A DNA stretch of 64,000 nucleotides from Crystallibacter degradans (lineage in GTDB: Bacteria; Actinomycetota; Actinomycetes; Actinomycetales; Micrococcaceae): positions 1-64,000 of the forward strand of contig NZ_JABBCH010000014.1 in the NCBI RefSeq assembly GCF_012952295.1. The letters are read 5' to 3'. Both the position numbers and the translations under genes were made by a program. How positions within the stretch are numbered: the first letter of the stretch is position 1; every line of letters begins with the position of its first letter. The notes beneath the pieces are model-generated. The model was not told the origin of the DNA. It ran no database searches and worked only from the letters and a program-made list of their open reading frames with translations. Positions 8,402 to 15,820 of this stretch are shown one piece after another.

Positions 8402-9352
8402 GTGATCGGATTCCATGCATCCCATGAACAGGTCAGTCCGGCGCGGCTGTTGACCGATGTCCAGCTCGCCGAGGCTGCGGGTTTTGACGCGGCCATGTGC
8501 TCGGACCACATTGAACCGTGGTCGGTGCGGCAGGGGCACTCCGGTTTCGCCTGGTCCTGGCTCGGCGCGGCGCTCGCGTCCACCGGGCTGCGCTTCGGCG
8601 TGGTCACTGCGCCCGGGCAGCGCTACCATCCCGCGATCATCGCGCACGCCTCCGCCACCCTGGCGGTCATGTTTCCCGGGCGGTTCTGGCTGGCGCCGGG
8701 CAGCGGCGAGAACAGCAACGAGCACATCACCGGCGACGCCTGGCCGTCCAAGGATGTGCGCCAGCAGCGGCTTGAGGAGTCGGTAGAGGTGATCCGCCGG
8801 CTGCACCGTGGCGAGGAAGTAACCCACCGGGGTCTGGTCACCGTTGAGCACGCCCGGATCTGGGAGGTGCCCGAGCCCAAGCCCGAGCTGATCGCCCCGG
8901 CGATCAGTATTGACACTGCCCGCCGCGCGGCTGCCTGGGCGGACGGCTTGATCACGGTCAACCAGCCGCCGGCCCAGCTGAAGAAGGTCCTGGAGGCCTA
9001 CCGGAACAACGGCGGGCACGGCAAGGCGGCGCTGCAGGTGCACCTGTCCTGGGCGCCCTCGGAGGAGGCGGCCGTCGAAATAGGCCTGGACCAGTGGCGG
9101 ACCAACGTCTTCCCGCCGCACGTGTCCGCAGATCTTCCGACGGCCAAACATTTCGACGCCGTCAGCGAGCACGTCGGCGAAGACCAGCTGCGGCAGTCGG
9201 TCAACGTTTCGGCCGACACCGGCCGGCACGTTGAGTGGCTGCAGGAATACCTGGACCTGGGGTTCGACGAGTTGTACCTGCACTTCGTCGGCCAGGAGCA
9301 GGAGCCGTTCATCAACGCTTTCGCGGAAAAAGTGCTCCCGCAGCTGCGCTGA
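8402..9352 (+). CDS. LLM-class flavin-dependent oxidoreductase (TIGR03885-like, probably non-F420)
   Basis: A 316-residue TIM-barrel oxidoreductase of the luciferase-like monooxygenase superfamily. It begins with IGFHASHEQ, followed by AAGFDAAMCSDHIEPW, the substrate/cofactor loop FAWSWLGAALAST, and the phosphate-binding segment RFWLAPGSGENSNEHI. The opening and overall pattern match the actinobacterial subfamily described as probable non-F420 flavinoid oxidoreductases. GGAGG at 8391-8395 is spaced 6 bases from the GTG at 8402, so that start is preferred over the GTG at 8396, which abuts the ribosome site. A GH13 gene follows about 80 bases later in the same direction. The substrate is unknown. 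Confidence 0.8.
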   Translation: MIGFHASHEQVSPARLLTDVQLAEAAGFDAAMCSDHIEPWSVRQGHSGFAWSWLGAALASTGLRFGVVTAPGQRYHPAIIAHASATLAVMFPGRFWLAPGSGENSNEHITGDAWPSKDVRQQRLEESVEVIRRLHRGEEVTHRGLVTVEHARIWEVPEPKPELIAPAISIDTARRAAAWADGLITVNQPPAQLKKVLEAYRNNGGHGKAALQVHLSWAPSEEAAVEIGLDQWRTNVFPPHVSADLPTAKHFDAVSEHVGEDQLRQSVNVSADTGRHVEWLQEYLDLGFDELYLHFVGQEQEPFINAFAEKVLPQLR

Positions 9353-9432
9353 CCTGGATTGTGCTGGCCTGATCTGCAATGAGGCGGCCGGGCCAGCGGG
9401 CCGCGTCCGCAGGACGAAGAGAGGAAGTTCGC

Positions 9433-11123
9433 GTGAGGATCACGGACACATCGGACCTGTGGTGGAAGACCGCCGTCGTCTATTGCCTGGATATTGAAAC
9501 GTATTTTGACAGCGACGGCGACGGCATCGGCGACTTCACCGGACTCGCCCAGCGCGTGGACTACCTCGTGGACCTCGGCGTCACCTGTATCTGGCTGATG
9601 CCGTTCTATCCAACACCGGACCGCGACGATGGGTACGACGTCACGGATTTCTATGGCGTGGACCGGCGGCTGGGCGACCACGGGGACCTGGTGGAGTTCC
9701 TGCGCACCGCTAGGGACCGGGGGATGCGGGTCATCGCCGACCTGATAGTGAACCACACGTCGGACCAGCATCCGTGGTTCCAGTCCGCCAAGCAGTCCAA
9801 GGACAGCCCGTATCGGGACTACTACGTGTGGCGTTCGGATCCGCCGCCGCCCACGTCGAAGCAGGTGGTGTTTCCGGACCAGGAGGACTCCATCTGGACC
9901 AAGGAGGAAACCACGGGGGAGTGGTACCTGCACCGCTTCTACAAGCACCAGCCGGACCTGAACGTCACCAATCCCGCGGTCCGGGACCAGATCGCCAAGG
10001 CCATGGGGTTCTGGCTGGAGCTCGGGATCAACGGCTTCCGGGTGGACGCCGTGCCGTTCTTCCTTGAGACCATGGGCGAGGAGCCGGAGGAACTGCCGGA
10101 TCCGCACGAATTCCTGCGGGACCTGCGCCGCTTCCTGAACCGGCGCTCCGGCGAGGGAATCCTGCTCGGCGAAGTCAATCTGCCCTACAAGGAACAAACG
10201 GCGTTCTTCGGCGGCAGCGAGGGCGACGAGCTCAATGTCATGTTCGACTTCATGGCCATGCAGAAGATGTACCTCGCGCTGGCGCGGCAGGATGCGCGGC
10301 CGCTGGCAGAGACGCTGGCCAAACGCCCGGCCATCAACCCGGACAACCAGTGGGCCACTTTTGTCCGGAACCACGATGAGCTGACGCTGGATAAACTCTT
10401 TCCGAAGAGGAGCGCCAGGAGGTCTTCGCGGCGTTCGGGCCGGAAGAGCGGATGCAGCTTTACGGGCGGGGGCTCAAACGCCGGCTGCCGCCGATGCTGG
10501 GCGGGGACCCGCGCCACATCAAGATGGTGTACTCGCTGTTGTTCTCGCTGCCCGGCACGCCGGTGCTCTACTACGGCGAGGAGATCGGGATGGGCGAGGA
10601 TCTGGAGGCCGAGGGCCGGCTGGCAGTCCGGACGCCGATGCAGTGGACGGACGGAACGAATGCCGGCTTCTCCACCGCGCCGTCCGGAAAACTCGTGTCG
10701 CCCCTGGTTGACGGCGGTTGCGGCCCGCAGTTCGTCAACGCCGCCCAGGCCAAACGTGCCCCGGACTCGCTCTGGAACTTCATGGCAACGCTGATCCGGC
10801 GCTACCGCGAATGTCCGGAACTCGGGTGGGGTCGGTTTGAACTGCTGCAGCAACCCGCCACGTCGGTGCTGGCCCATCGCTGTACGTGGGAAACGGCAAG
10901 CCTGGTGCTGGTCCACAACCTGAGCCCGGAACCGGCCACCGTGACCATTGATCTAGCCACGGAGAATGAACCTGCGGACAAATTTGTGGGTTCGGTGCTG
11001 CTGGATCTGCTCGGCGACGACGACGTGCAACTGACCGACGGCGGCAGGTGCGAACTGCCCCTTGGCGGTTACGGCTACCGCTGGCTGCGGGTGCTGCACG
11101 CCGAGGACCGCCGGTTGCCCTAA
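9433..11123 (+). pseudogene. GH13 alpha-amylase/trehalose-synthase-like gene, broken by a frameshift
   Basis: The gene reads as a GH13 family protein of about 560 residues if one frameshift is repaired. The first part (9433 to about 10398) holds conserved regions DLIVNHTSDQHPWF, GFRVDAVPFF (nucleophile Asp), ILLGEVNLP (acid Glu) and FVRNHDEL (transition-state Asp). Family sequence stops making sense after LDKL at 10398 and resumes in another frame at 10401 (SEEERQEVFAAFGPEERMQLYGRGL). It then runs through GTPVLYYGEEIGMGEDL to the C-terminal beta domain ending at 11123. Two surplus bases (10399-10400), or one lost base, explain the break. The GTG at 9433 follows AGAGGAAG. It could be a true pseudogene or a sequencing error; a truncated 454-codon product would end at 10794. 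Confidence 0.8.
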
Positions 11124-11161
11124 GCCCTCGGGCTGCCTGAGGTCCCCGCCTGCCCGAGGGC
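11124..11161. terminator. Terminator hairpin after the GH13 gene
   Basis: Perfect 10-bp inverted repeat, GCCCTCGGGC (11124-11133) and GCCCGAGGGC (11152-11161), starting right at the GH13 stop. It sits between two converging genes and probably serves both strands. Confidence 0.65.
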
Positions 11162-11167
11162 ACGGGC

Positions 11168-11806
11168 CTACCGGTTGGCTTGCAGCAGCCCAGCCCTGGC
11201 CATGGCGTCCGTGTAGGCGGCATGGGCCTCATCGAGCCACTTTTGCTGGTCGGCGGGTTTGCCCGCAAAGGCCCTGCCGCCGAGCGCACGGACCTTGTAG
11301 GTCTTGAAGCCGCGCTTTTGAATGTCCGGAATCTTCGATTTCAGCAGCAGGTCCGCCAGCTTCTGGGCCTCGCCGCCATGCGCCACCAGTGCCGACGCCC
11401 GCGGGACCAGCCGCAGGAACTTCAGCAGCGGCTTGAGTCCTTCGGAAATCTGCGCGGCGGTGAGCTTGCCGTCCTGCTCGTCGAAGACGTACCAGGGATA
11501 CGCGTTCCACGGCATGACGTGCTCGGGGCGTAGGCCTACGGACTCGTAGACTTCCAGCGTCCGGGCGGCTGTTTCGTCGTCGTTCTCCGTGGAGATGAAG
11601 CGGGAACCCGCGCCGGGGCCGGGACTGGCGAACAGGCTCACGATCCGGCACTCGTCCACATCGTGCACCGGATCGACGAAGGGTACCTCGCTGCCGGGCT
11701 TGCGCTCCACAAGGGATTCGCACAGTTGGTTGACTTCGGCGATGTTCGGGTCGAACCGCCTGCTCCATTGTTGTTCACGGTATGCCGGGTCTGCCATGCG
11801 TCGCAT
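11168..11806 (-). CDS. Uracil-DNA-glycosylase-like protein, paralogue 1
   Basis: A 212-residue protein with motifs of the UDG superfamily arranged in order: CRIVSLFASPGPGAGSRFIS (strand plus active-site-like SPGPG near residues 58-64), VMPWNAYPWYV (N-x-x-P-W-like motif), and ASALVAHGGEAQKLADLLL (late VAHG motif). About 60 percent of it can be aligned by eye with the neighbour at 11954-12583, so the two are tandem paralogues. AAAGGA precedes the ATG at 11806. A role in removing uracil or another damaged base is inferred from the fold. The usual catalytic motif 1 (GxDPG) is absent in standard form, so activity is uncertain. Confidence 0.7.
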   Translation of the reverse strand: MRRMADPAYREQQWSRRFDPNIAEVNQLCESLVERKPGSEVPFVDPVHDVDECRIVSLFASPGPGAGSRFISTENDDETAARTLEVYESVGLRPEHVMPWNAYPWYVFDEQDGKLTAAQISEGLKPLLKFLRLVPRASALVAHGGEAQKLADLLLKSKIPDIQKRGFKTYKVRALGGRAFAGKPADQQKWLDEAHAAYTDAMARAGLLQANR

Positions 11807-11953
11807 CAGAATTCCTTTGTGCCGGATCTACGATGAGCAGCTGTTGCTCTTCGACGGGCGGCCGACCAGCAGGGGACGACCGTCCATCTCCTGCCTCTCA
11901 GCCTACTACCGTCCGGCGGGCCCGGTCAGCGCCCCTCTGCGGAGCGGCTGAGA

Positions 11954-12583
11954 TTACTGACCGCGGCGGGGCAGTCCGGTGCGCGCCATGGCGTCGCCGT
12001 AGGCAGCCTGCATGTCGTCCAGCCACTGCTGCTGCTTCTCGGGGGAGCCGGCAAACGGGCGGCCGCTGAGGGCGCGGACCTTGTAGGTTTTGAAGCCGCG
12101 GCGGTAGATCATCCGGTTTTCCGTCTTGAGGAACAGATTGGCCAGCTTCTGCGCTTCGGTGCCGTGGGCCACCAGCGCGGACGCCCGGGGCACGAGCGCC
12201 AGGAAACGCAGCAGCGGCTTGACGCCCTCGGCGATCTGGGCCGGAGTGAGCTTGCCTTCGGCGCCGGGAACCAGCCACGGGTAGGCGTTCCAGGGCATGA
12301 CGTACTCGGGGCGCAGGCCGACCTGCCAGTGGACGCCAAGAAGCCGTGTCACCGAGTCATGGTCGCCTGCAGAAATGAAGGCGCCCGAGTCGGGGGCAGG
12401 GCTGGAGAACAAGCTGATGATCCGGCACTGGTCCGTGTCGTGCATCGGATCGATGTAGGGGACTTCACTGCCCGGCTTGAGTTCCTTCAGTGCGTCGCAC
12501 AGCTGGTTGACGTCGGAGACGTTCTCATCGTAGCGACGGTTCCAGAGCTGTTCCTGCTGAGTTTCTACTGCCAGACTTTGCAT
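11954..12583 (-). CDS. Uracil-DNA-glycosylase-like protein, paralogue 2
   Basis: A 209-residue paralogue of the downstream gene. It has the same motif order: CRIISLFSSPAPDSGAFIS, VMPWNAYPWLV, ASALVAHGTEAQKLANLFL, and a shared C-terminus RGFKTYKVRALSGRPFAGS. In paralogue 1 the first motif reads SPGPG, here SPAPD, so the putative active-site loops differ. The two genes are separated by 147 bases and read in the same direction. AGGAGA lies 11 bases before the ATG. It is likely a DNA-repair glycosylase of a divergent UDG family. Whether the two paralogues have different substrates cannot be seen from sequence. Confidence 0.7.
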   Translation of the reverse strand: MQSLAVETQQEQLWNRRYDENVSDVNQLCDALKELKPGSEVPYIDPMHDTDQCRIISLFSSPAPDSGAFISAGDHDSVTRLLGVHWQVGLRPEYVMPWNAYPWLVPGAEGKLTPAQIAEGVKPLLRFLALVPRASALVAHGTEAQKLANLFLKTENRMIYRRGFKTYKVRALSGRPFAGSPEKQQQWLDDMQAAYGDAMARTGLPRRGQ

Positions 12584-12820
12584 TGAGTGCGGTGTCTCCT
12601 ACGGGATGCGAACGGAAGATAACGACGACGGGGCCTCGTCGGGTGGCTGGGATACCTCGCCGGAGAGCCCGGCTGGCTACATCCAGCGTACCAAGTGTTC
12701 ATCCGGCATTTTTCTAGCTGTCACCAATCCCGGGGCAGACAGGGGCAGGGTGTGACCAAAGCCTCCTGCCCGCGTCCCGGTCCTGTCGGTGTTCACGCTG
12801 TAATGGCGGGCATCGGCCGG

Positions 12821-13504
12821 TCAGTGCTCCACCGGCATTTCATCGGCCAGCACCGAAGACGCATCCGGCAGGGTCTGCGCGTTGTAGTCGATGATCTGCC
12901 AGCCGCGCTCGGTATGCTTTTCCAGCACGGTCCAGGCACAGTTGGCCATGCCCGCGAACATTTCGCGCAGGTGGGACGGTGCCTCGAAGAACGCCAGCAG
13001 GCCGCTGCGCAGGGCAGCGCCGTGTCCCACGAGAACGCCGGTCTCGCCGTCGTTCACTGCGGCGGCAGCTTCATCGATGACAGCCTTCATCCGCGCGTTG
13101 ACTTCCGAGGGCAGCTCGGCGCCGGGGACCCGGTAGTTCTCTTCGGAAAAGAACTTTGCGTAGATGTCCGGGTGTTCCGCCTGGAACTCGGCGAAGGTTG
13201 TTCCCTGCCGGATGCCCACGTGGTACTCGCGGAGCCGGGCGTCCAGCACCAGGTCCCGGCCGGTCAGCGCGGCCAGTTCCTGCGCGGTGTCGCGGGCACG
13301 CTGCAGATCGCTGGACCAGATGAAGGCCGGGTCGAAGGTGGCCAGCATGGCCGCGGCCTGTTTCGCCTGGGTGCGGCCGGTGTCGTCCAGGGGGACATCG
13401 GCTTGTCCCTGGGCCTTCTCCAACACATTCCACTCGGTCTGGCCATGGCGCCACAGCACCAGCCGGGGCCTCTGCTGCCGCGGAGACGGATGGCCGTTCT
13501 GCAT
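12821..13504 (-). CDS. Histidine phosphatase, candidate glucosyl-3-phosphoglycerate phosphatase
   Basis: A 227-residue member of the phosphoglycerate-mutase-like histidine phosphatases. The phosphohistidine loop is LVLWRHGQTEWN (RHG at residues 19-21), the second conserved region is SSDLQRARDTA, and the late histidine is in VLVGHGAALRS. The region RLREYHVGIRQG and the late GMANCAWTVLE resemble the mycobacterial GpgP phosphatase. The gene is divergent from gpgS (215 bases apart), which supports a role in dephosphorylating glucosyl-3-phosphoglycerate. GGAG with 6-base spacing selects the ATG at 13504. The specific substrate is inference; the family has many general phosphatases. Confidence 0.8.
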   Translation of the reverse strand: MQNGHPSPRQQRPRLVLWRHGQTEWNVLEKAQGQADVPLDDTGRTQAKQAAAMLATFDPAFIWSSDLQRARDTAQELAALTGRDLVLDARLREYHVGIRQGTTFAEFQAEHPDIYAKFFSEENYRVPGAELPSEVNARMKAVIDEAAAAVNDGETGVLVGHGAALRSGLLAFFEAPSHLREMFAGMANCAWTVLEKHTERGWQIIDYNAQTLPDASSVLADEMPVEH

Positions 13505-13718
13505 GAATTCTCCGTTCTGGAACCGTTCTGAAGCTCTGAGCCCTGCATCGCCCTGACCTGTGGAAACGCCGTTCGTGGCGCCGGCCGGGACGCTCCCGTG
13601 TTGCACCTGCACCTGTTTCGGGGTATTCACACCGGCAGGACACAAACGTAGGCTTCGTCTAGATCCTATCGACCGCCGGTACGAGGGCGAACCGGCAACG
13701 GCACGAAAAGAGACCGGC

Positions 13719-14690
13719 ATGCGCGAAGATCTGCGGCGGTGGTTTGCCACCGGAAGCTACCACGGCTCCCGGTATGCGCCGGAGGAACTGGCAGCACAAA
13801 AAGACGGCCAAAAAGTGAGCGTTGTCCTTCCTGCCAAGAACGAAGCGGCCACGGTGGGGCAGATCGTTTCGGCGCTGCGGTCCCGGCTGGTTGAAGCCGT
13901 GCCGCTGCTGGATGAAATCATTGTCATCGACTCCAACTCCACGGATGCCACGTCCGCCGTCGCAGCTGCCGCCGGCGCGAAAGTCGCCCGCCAGGAGCAC
14001 ATCCTGCCCGAGCTCGGCAATGTCCCGGGCAAGGGCGAGGCGTTGTGGAAATCCCTCACGGTGGCTACCGGGGACATCGTGGTGTTCATCGACGCGGACC
14101 TGCATGAGTTCGATCCGCAGTTCGCCGTCGGAATGCTGGGGCCGTTGCTGACCGAACCGCGCGTCCACTTCGTCAAGAGTTGCTACGACCGGCCGCTCAA
14201 CAACGGGGTCACGGTGATGCCCGCCGGCGGCGGCCGCGTGACCGAGCTCGTGGCCCGGCCGCTGCTCAACCTCTTCTGGCCCGAGCTCGCTGGGATAGTG
14301 CAGCCGCTGGCCGGTGAATACGCGGCCCGCCGCTCCCTGCTCGAGCGCATCCCATTCGTTTCCGGCTACGGCGTGGAGATCGGCATGCTGATCGACGTGC
14401 TCGAAGCCGTCGGGCTGGAAGGCATGGCGCAGGTGGACCTGGGCGTGCGCTGCCACCGCAACGCCACGGATGCCGACCTGTCCAAGATGGCGATGCAGGT
14501 GCAGCTGACCGTCCAGTCACGGCTGTTCCGCAGCGGGCTCGTAGCGAATGCGCCTGCCTCTGCGCCGCTGACCCAGTTCCTGCGCGACGGCGAACGGTTC
14601 ATTGAGGAAACCTGCGAGGTCGAAATTTCCGAACGTCCGCCCATGATCGAGATTCCCGACTACCGGTTGACCGCGAGCAAGGCCAGTTAG
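13719..14690 (+). CDS. gpgS: Glucosyl-3-phosphoglycerate synthase
   Basis: A 323-residue GT81/GT-A glycosyltransferase. Diagnostic segments are VSVVLPAKNEAATVGQIVSAL, DEIIVIDSNSTDAT, HILPELGNVPGKGEALWKSL, the metal-binding DADLHEFDP, and the acceptor region FPWELAG-like LFWPELAGIVQPLAGEYAARR with YGVEIGMLIDV. It transfers glucose from NDP-glucose to 3-phosphoglycerate, the first step of glucosylglycerate or, in mycobacteria, methylglucose lipopolysaccharide synthesis. The ATG at 13719 gives MREDLRRWFATGSYHG, the normal start of the family. It stands first in a three-gene run with a GT4 enzyme and a double dehydrogenase. Confidence 0.92.
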   Translation: MREDLRRWFATGSYHGSRYAPEELAAQKDGQKVSVVLPAKNEAATVGQIVSALRSRLVEAVPLLDEIIVIDSNSTDATSAVAAAAGAKVARQEHILPELGNVPGKGEALWKSLTVATGDIVVFIDADLHEFDPQFAVGMLGPLLTEPRVHFVKSCYDRPLNNGVTVMPAGGGRVTELVARPLLNLFWPELAGIVQPLAGEYAARRSLLERIPFVSGYGVEIGMLIDVLEAVGLEGMAQVDLGVRCHRNATDADLSKMAMQVQLTVQSRLFRSGLVANAPASAPLTQFLRDGERFIEETCEVEISERPPMIEIPDYRLTASKAS

Positions 14691-14692
14691 GC

Positions 14693-15820
14693 ATGCGGAT
14701 CCTGGTCAATGCCGGCCCCTGGCTCCCGGTTCCGCCGGAGGGCTACGGCGGGATCGAAACCGTCCTGGCCACGCTCATCCCGGAACTGCGCCGCACGGGC
14801 GTGCACGTCACCTTGGCCACGGTGGGGCCGAGTTCCATCGAGGCGGATGCCTACCTGCGGCCGCTGGACGAGCCGCAGTTCCGCTCCATCGCCCTGCCCT
14901 ACAACCAGGTTTCCGGCATCGCGCACGCGCACATGCACGCGTTGGTGAATGCAATGTACGACGGCGGCAGCTGGGATCTCGTGCACGATCACCTTGAGGT
15001 GGTGGGGCCGGCCGTTTTCGCCGCGATGGGCGCCTCTGCACCGCCGGTCCTGCAGACCCTGCACTGGGATCTGGCGAAACATGCGGCGTTCTATTCGACG
15101 TTCAACGGCCGGGGCCGCGTGCGGTTCGCGGCCGTCTCGCAGTCCCAGCTGGAGCGCGCTCCGGAGCAGCTGCAGCGCCAAGCGATCGGTGTGGTCCCGC
15201 TCGCCCCGGCCCCGGCACTTGAGGTGCAGGTGGAACCGGGCGACCACGCGCTGCTGCTCGCGCGGATCACCCGGGACAAGGGTCAGGACACCGCGGTGCG
15301 GATCTGCGCGGCGGCCAACATCCCGCTGGTCCTGGCCGGCCCGGTGGCCGGGATCAACGATCCGCAGGAACTGGACCGCCGGCTGGCCGAGGGGGACAAC
15401 GCCCTTGCCGCCCACCCCGACGTGAAGTACTTCCTGACCGAGGTACGTCCGCTGCTGGACGGGCGCCGCGCCCGCTGGATCGGCGGCGTGGCCGGCGAGG
15501 CGAAGGAACGGGTGCTGCGCTCGGCCCGGGTGCTGCTGGCACCGAACCGCTGGGCCGAACCCGGGGCAACGGGCGTGGTTGAGGCGCTCTCCCGCGGGAT
15601 ACCGGTGGTCGGAACGCCGCTGGGCGTGCTGCCCTCGCTGGTGGACCACGGCCGGACCGGCTACCTGGCCGCCAGCGAGCCGGACCTGGCGCAGTACCTG
15701 CAGAAGCTGGACGGTATTGATCCGCAGGACTGCCGGGCGGCCGCCGCGGACTGGACCCCGCAGGCCATGGCCGCTCACTATCTCGAATTGTACGGAAAGC
15801 TCATCCGGGAGGCCGCATGA
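14693..15820 (+). CDS. GT4-family glycosyltransferase
   Basis: A 375-residue GT-B glycosyltransferase. The N-terminus MRILVNAGPWLPVPPEGYGGIE is the glycine-rich acceptor-side loop common in GT4 enzymes. Residues 150-200 carry the linker, and the C-terminal half has the donor site (LARITRDKGQDTAVRIC, then NRWAEPGATGVVEALSRGIPVVG with the E-x7-E-like motif). It starts 2 bases after the gpgS stop and overlaps the next gene by 4 bases, so the three are one operon. It may extend the glucosylglycerate made by GpgS/GpgP with a second sugar, as MggA does elsewhere. That is inference; the donor and acceptor are unknown. Confidence 0.82.
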   Translation: MRILVNAGPWLPVPPEGYGGIETVLATLIPELRRTGVHVTLATVGPSSIEADAYLRPLDEPQFRSIALPYNQVSGIAHAHMHALVNAMYDGGSWDLVHDHLEVVGPAVFAAMGASAPPVLQTLHWDLAKHAAFYSTFNGRGRVRFAAVSQSQLERAPEQLQRQAIGVVPLAPAPALEVQVEPGDHALLLARITRDKGQDTAVRICAAANIPLVLAGPVAGINDPQELDRRLAEGDNALAAHPDVKYFLTEVRPLLDGRRARWIGGVAGEAKERVLRSARVLLAPNRWAEPGATGVVEALSRGIPVVGTPLGVLPSLVDHGRTGYLAASEPDLAQYLQKLDGIDPQDCRAAAADWTPQAMAAHYLELYGKLIREAA

